From an uncultured Lachnospiraceae bacterium (GTDB lineage Bacteria > Bacillota > Clostridia > Lachnospirales > Lachnospiraceae): 9,387 bases of DNA. Of the stretch, positions 6,462-9,387 are shown piece after piece. Made by a program: the position numbers and the translations under genes. Numbering within the stretch: the first letter of the stretch is position 1; each line of letters starts with the position of its first letter. Where the stretch lies: NCBI GenBank assembly GCA_947178115.1, contig CAMWXF010000046.1, positions 1-9,387 of the forward strand, in the 5' to 3' direction. The notes beneath the pieces were generated by a model, which was not told the DNA's origin, did no database searches, and was given only the letters and a program-made list of their open reading frames with translations.

Positions 6462-6490
6462 TTGAATCCTCTCCCTTAATTTGATAATAT
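6462..6490 (+). promoter_or_regulatory. Possible promoter of the second MATE gene
   Basis: TTGAAT (6462-6467) and TAATAT (6485-6490) are 17 bases apart, about 58 bases before the ATG. An overlapping GATAAT at 6483-6488 would give a 15-base spacer. It is divergent from the secreted-protein promoter in the same 266-base gap. Confidence 0.4.
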
Positions 6491-6547
6491 GGATTTCTAG
6501 TCACTTGAAACATAAACCTTTACATATATCAGTGAGGTCACTACGTT

Positions 6548-7912
6548 ATGGCAATACGTATGAAAAATATGACTGACGGCAAACCGTCAACTCTCATCTT
6601 AACATTTGCCCTGCCTCTCATGATCGGCAATGTGTTCCAACAGCTCTATACCGTCGTGGACACAATGGTGGTCGGTAAAGTTCTGGGCGTAAGCGCTCTC
6701 GCGGCACTTGGCGCCGCGGATTGGATGAACTGGCTTATGCTCGGCGTTATTCAGGGAATCACACAAGGCTTCGGCATCCTCATGGCGCAGGAATTTGGTG
6801 CCGCTAAATATGAGGATTTGCGGAAAACAGTGGGCTGTTCCGTCGTGCTCTCCATACTGTCTTCCATCGTACTTCTTGGGCTGGGACAGTGGATTGCCCG
6901 TCCCGTACTCATGCTTTTGCAGACACCTTCGGAGATTATCGACAACTCGCTTCTGTACCTGCGGATCATGTATCTGGGCATACCCGTTGTGATGGCGTAT
7001 AATCTACTGGCAACCATCCTGCGCTCTCTGGGAGACGGTCAGACTCCGCTGTATGCCATGATCGTTGCTGCCATCACAAATATCGCTCTGGACATTTTAT
7101 TCGTACCGATTCTGGGATTCGGCATCAGCGGCGCTGCCATCGCCACACTGATCGCACAGGTGATTTCCGGGCTGTACTGCCTGTACCATATCCGCAAGAT
7201 CGAGATTCTGGCACTGACCTCTTCAGATTACAGTCTGCGCGGTCACTTGTCGTCCAAACTGCTTATGCTCGGTTTCCCGATGGCCTTCCAGAACGCGATT
7301 ATTTCCATCGGCGGCATGATCGTGCAGTTCGTGGTGAACGGCTTCGGTGTTATCTTCATCGCCGGATTCACTGCCACCAACAAGCTCTACGGTGTGCTGG
7401 AAGTCGCCGCCACATCTTACGGATACGCCATGGTCACATATGCGGGACAGAATCTCGGTGCCGGAAAAACAGACCGTATCCGCAAAGGTATCCGGGCTGC
7501 CGTTCTGATCGCCCTGATTACCTCCGCCTTAATTGCCGCCGTTATGCTGCTTGGCGGCAAAGCCATATTAAGCTGTTTTATTTCGGGAACACCGGAAGAA
7601 TATACACAGACTTTGCAGATTGCTTACTACTATCTCGCTGTCATGAGTATCTGTCTGCCGATCCTCTACATCCTGCATGTGACACGTTCCACCATTCAGG
7701 GAATGGGGAATACCGTACTGCCTATGGTTTCCGGTATTGCCGAGTTTATCATGCGCGCCGTTACCGCTATCCTGCTGCCGATGATCATCGGTGAAACCGG
7801 TATCTTCTATGCGGAGATCATGGCATGGCTCGGAGCGGATGCGATCCTGATCAGCAGCTATTTTGTTGTAATAGGGAAAATAGAACGAAGAATGAAGCCT
7901 GCGGAAACCTAA
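6548..7912 (+). CDS. MATE family multidrug efflux transporter (second of two)
   Basis: A 454-residue, roughly twelve-helix MATE protein. Family signatures are FALPLMIGNVFQQLYTVVDTMVVG (20-43, helix 1), LRSLGDGQTPLYAMIVAAITNIALDILFV (158-186) and TYAGQNLGAGKTDRIRKG (297-314) at the start of the second half. It would export an unknown cationic substrate through the cell membrane using an Na+ or H+ gradient. It is clearly a paralogue of the MATE gene at 2814-4178 but is divergent throughout, so not a recent copy. The start at 6548 uses GAGG at 6534-6537, ten bases away; the in-frame ATGs at 6560 and 6569 are also possible, since relatives often begin at the M of the MTDGKP stretch. The gene shares a control region with the divergent secreted protein. 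A hairpin begins inside its last codons, and the DUF554 gene converges on it 26 bases away. Confidence 0.93.
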   Translation: MAIRMKNMTDGKPSTLILTFALPLMIGNVFQQLYTVVDTMVVGKVLGVSALAALGAADWMNWLMLGVIQGITQGFGILMAQEFGAAKYEDLRKTVGCSVVLSILSSIVLLGLGQWIARPVLMLLQTPSEIIDNSLLYLRIMYLGIPVVMAYNLLATILRSLGDGQTPLYAMIVAAITNIALDILFVPILGFGISGAAIATLIAQVISGLYCLYHIRKIEILALTSSDYSLRGHLSSKLLMLGFPMAFQNAIISIGGMIVQFVVNGFGVIFIAGFTATNKLYGVLEVAATSYGYAMVTYAGQNLGAGKTDRIRKGIRAAVLIALITSALIAAVMLLGGKAILSCFISGTPEEYTQTLQIAYYYLAVMSICLPILYILHVTRSTIQGMGNTVLPMVSGIAEFIMRAVTAILLPMIIGETGIFYAEIMAWLGADAILISSYFVVIGKIERRMKPAET

Positions 7913-7933
7913 CTGCTTTCGTCAGTTTCCGCA
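7900..7933. terminator. Hairpin between the convergent MATE and DUF554 genes
   Basis: TGCGGAAAC (7900-7908) and GTTTCCGCA (7925-7933) are a perfect 9-base inverted repeat with a 16-base loop. An alternative inner pairing, AACTG (7911-7915) with CAGTT (7923-7927), is also possible. It starts in the last codons of the MATE gene and ends six bases before the DUF554 stop. It is well placed to serve both genes, but neither side has a strong T-run (TCCTCTTAG on plus, GGCTTCATTCTTCG on minus). Confidence 0.5.
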
Positions 7934-7938
7934 TCCTC

Positions 7939-8664
7939 TTAGAAATTCCACGGCGTAAAAGCAACAATCACGGCAATCACAATCGCAGGAAGCAGATTGG
8001 CCACACGCACTTTCTTACCCCAGACAAGATTTAATCCCACACAGAAGATCAAGATAGAACCGATCAAAGACAGATTCGCCAGTGCCGTTTCCATCATGAT
8101 CGGTTTGATAAACCTTGAAAGCAGTGTGATACTGCCCTCAAACACAAACACCGGGATCGCTGAGAACACACAGCCTTTTCCCATGGAACAGGTCATCACC
8201 ATGATAATGATCAGGTCGAGAATCGTCTTAATCGCCAGAATAGAATAATCCCCCAAAATTCCATCCTGTATCGCGCCTACGATAGCCATAGCACCGATAC
8301 AGACCGTAAGGGAGGCTGTCACAAATCCATTCACAAAATCTTTATCTTTCGCGTTGCCCGTCTTGATCTTAAGCCACTCTCCAAACCGCTCAAACCATCC
8401 CTCGATATTGATAGATTCACCGATCAACGCGCCCAGTGCCAGACAGATCACGACAAACATGGATCTGCCGCCCGAAAGGGATGTCCCTTCCACCTTCATC
8501 ATTCCTTCCATAGCACCCGCGATACCGATAAACAGTACGCTTACGCCACATGTGGTATTGAGCGTATCCTGATGACGGTCAGATAAGTATCTGCCGAAGA
8601 AATGCCCGGCGATGCCGCCCGCTATAATACCGATTGTATTGATTATTGTGCCTAATCCGATCAT
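7939..8664 (-). CDS. DUF554 family membrane protein (YdfK-like)
   Basis: A 241-residue protein with about six or seven membrane helices. The N-terminal GLGTIINTIGIIAGGIAGHF (3-22), the ALGALIGESINIE stretch (76-88), and CIGAMAIVGAIQDGILGDY (122-140) are hallmarks of the DUF554 family, and the length fits its usual 225-245 residues. The family is widespread in Firmicutes. Its function is not established, and transport of a small solute or ion is only a guess from the fold. The ATG at 8664 is preceded by AAGGTG (8678..8673) at a normal distance. The gene follows the GNAT acetyltransferase on the same strand after a 74-base gap holding two inverted repeats, so it may have its own controlled promoter rather than being a simple operon partner. 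Confidence 0.9.
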   Translation of the reverse strand: MIGLGTIINTIGIIAGGIAGHFFGRYLSDRHQDTLNTTCGVSVLFIGIAGAMEGMMKVEGTSLSGGRSMFVVICLALGALIGESINIEGWFERFGEWLKIKTGNAKDKDFVNGFVTASLTVCIGAMAIVGAIQDGILGDYSILAIKTILDLIIIMVMTCSMGKGCVFSAIPVFVFEGSITLLSRFIKPIMMETALANLSLIGSILIFCVGLNLVWGKKVRVANLLPAIVIAVIVAFTPWNF

Positions 8665-8693
8665 ATCTTTATCACCTTATGTATTATTTTTAC

Positions 8694-8713
8694 AGTATCA
8701 TAATTTTGATACT
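8694..8713. promoter_or_regulatory. 20-base near-perfect palindrome upstream of the DUF554 gene
   Basis: AGTATCA (8694-8700) and TGATACT (8707-8713) are perfect 7-base arms around TAATTT; only one pair in the centre breaks the symmetry. It lies 30 bases before the DUF554 start and would overlap any promoter there. The form suits a dimeric repressor, but I cannot name one. It does not fit Rex or Fur boxes, and the half-sites are in the wrong orientation for FNR. Confidence 0.45.
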
Positions 8714-8721
8714 ACGTTATT

Positions 8722-8737
8722 TTCCGGCAGACCGGAA
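8722..8737 (-). terminator. Short GC-rich hairpin directly after the GNAT stop codon
   Basis: TTCCGG and CCGGAA pair perfectly around a 4-base loop, one base after the GNAT stop codon. In the transcript direction the stem is followed by AATAACG, not by a T-run. It may slow decay of the 3' end or attenuate read-through into the DUF554 gene, but it is not a classical terminator. Confidence 0.35.
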
Positions 8738-8738
8738 G

Positions 8739-9224
8739 TTACAGGTCGAGTTTCATATATATGGAAGTATCCATAGGGCTGTCATTATAGCTTTCTATCT
8801 CATAGAATCCGCACTTCTTATACATATGGATTGCACTTTGTAAGAAAGGGAGTGTATCCAGTAGCATATAAGAATATCCAATGCTTTTCGCATCCGCTAT
8901 GATTTTTTCAACCAGCAGATTTCCTATCTTCTTCCCTCTGAATTGTGGTCTTACATAGAGACGCTTCATTTCACAATTTTGTTTGTCAATTTTTCTTAAT
9001 CCTATACATCCTGCTAATTCTTCATCATAATAGACTACATATAGCCTTCCGTCCGGCACACCATATTTTACTTCCAGATGTTTTATTTCTTCATCGTAGT
9101 TTTGAACATCAAGATATTGCTGGAATGAAGGATCATTTTCAATCAGCATATTTGTATATTCTGAAAATAAGATGCTGACTTCTTCAGGCCGGTCATATGC
9201 TGACACTATTTTTATATTTGGCAT
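8739..9224 (-). CDS. GNAT family N-acetyltransferase
   Basis: A 161-residue protein of usual GNAT length. The core strand and acetyl-CoA loop are visible as CEMKRLYVRPQFRGKKIGNL (84-103): MKRLYV is strand 4 and RGKKIG (96-101) is the pyrophosphate-binding loop. The loop carries lysine in place of the usual middle glycine of RxxGxG. Helix 3 (LLVEKIIADAKSIG) and strand 5 (YMLLDT) follow. The tail AIHMYKKCGFYEIESY (131-146) is the typical aYxkxGF motif. Such enzymes move an acetyl group from acetyl-CoA to an amine of a small molecule or protein; the acceptor cannot be told from sequence. GGAGG at 9236..9232 lies seven bases from the ATG. The gene is AT-rich compared with the DUF554 and MATE genes to its left, and a broken HAD fragment lies immediately upstream on the same strand. 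Confidence 0.92.
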   Translation of the reverse strand: MPNIKIVSAYDRPEEVSILFSEYTNMLIENDPSFQQYLDVQNYDEEIKHLEVKYGVPDGRLYVVYYDEELAGCIGLRKIDKQNCEMKRLYVRPQFRGKKIGNLLVEKIIADAKSIGYSYMLLDTLPFLQSAIHMYKKCGFYEIESYNDSPMDTSIYMKLDL

Positions 9225-9251
9225 TATTTTTCCTCCGCAAATTACATAGAC

Positions 9252-9387
9252 TCAAGACATTTCCATATCATTTACATCATCACCAAAAGCTACATATACT
9301 GAATTGCTATAAGATCTGATCTTTCATAGCGGTTATGTCCTTGTAATTGCTTTTTGTATTTCCAACACTTAATTGCTTCCTCTAAAG
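9252..9387 (-). pseudogene. Remnant of a HAD-family (Cof-type) phosphatase
   Basis: The minus strand at 9293..9252 reads VAFGDDVNDMEMS and then a stop. FGDDxNDxEM is the conserved GDxxND motif of HAD phosphatases of the Cof/IIB type, where the two aspartates help bind Mg2+. In intact relatives the protein continues for 30 or more residues past this point, so the 3' end is missing. The same frame is closed by TGA at 9326..9324. The frame open at 9381..9310 reads RKQLSVGNTKSNYKDITAMK and on to a TAG, which could be the preceding HAD segment after one or more frame changes. The third frame is open from the window edge to a TAG at 9292..9290 (ending SDLIAIQYM) and could instead be the end of an unrelated, unrecognised gene. 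The motif is strong but short; the rest is inference. Confidence 0.42.

Noticed and set aside
6531..6542. AGTGA-GG-TCACT inverted repeat over the ribosome binding site of the second MATE gene
   Set aside because: Five-base arms with a two-base centre cannot form an RNA hairpin and are short enough to be chance.
6282..6547. A riboswitch in the leader of the second MATE gene
   Set aside because: No structured GC-paired leader or known aptamer motif is visible. The region is AT-rich and explained by divergent promoters and the repeated 9-base word.

Overview
The window looks like the chromosome of a low-to-mid GC Gram-positive anaerobe of the Clostridia, most likely Lachnospiraceae. The grounds are strong GGAGG-type ribosome binding sites, a clostridial-type Ogg glycosylase, two Firmicutes-like MATE transporters, a DUF554 membrane protein, an ECF sigma factor coupled to a membrane partner, and an AgrA/LytTR-like response regulator start. 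The genus is inference. There are nine recognisable genes plus one decayed remnant. No tRNA, rRNA, CRISPR array or insertion sequence was seen, and no gene-free stretch exceeds 300 bases.

Left part (1-2550, AT-rich, all on the minus strand). Reading right to left, an ECF sigma factor overlaps by one base (TAATG) a single-pass membrane protein with a large outer domain, which is probably its anti-sigma factor or sensor. After a 162-base gap comes a two-helix membrane protein of unknown function. A LytTR/AgrA-type response regulator follows 21 bases later and is cut by the window edge. This side is built for sensing and regulation at the envelope.

Middle part (2814-8664, clearly more GC-rich). 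A MATE efflux transporter (minus) is divergent from an 8-oxoguanine DNA glycosylase (plus). The glycosylase overlaps by 17 bases, tail to tail, with a secreted protein made of four copies of one rigidly spaced module. The secreted protein is divergent from a second MATE transporter across a 266-base control region that carries five exact or near copies of a 9-base word. The second MATE gene converges on a DUF554 membrane protein, with a hairpin between them.

Right part (8739-9387, AT-rich again). A GNAT acetyltransferase lies upstream of the DUF554 gene on the same strand. Beyond it is a broken reading frame that still spells the conserved motif of a HAD-family phosphatase.

The most unusual items are the four-module secreted protein, the repeated operator-like word next to it, the Ogg active site that keeps the 8-oxoG pocket but not the arginine that reads the opposite cytosine, the long quasi-palindrome after the first MATE gene, and the HAD remnant.
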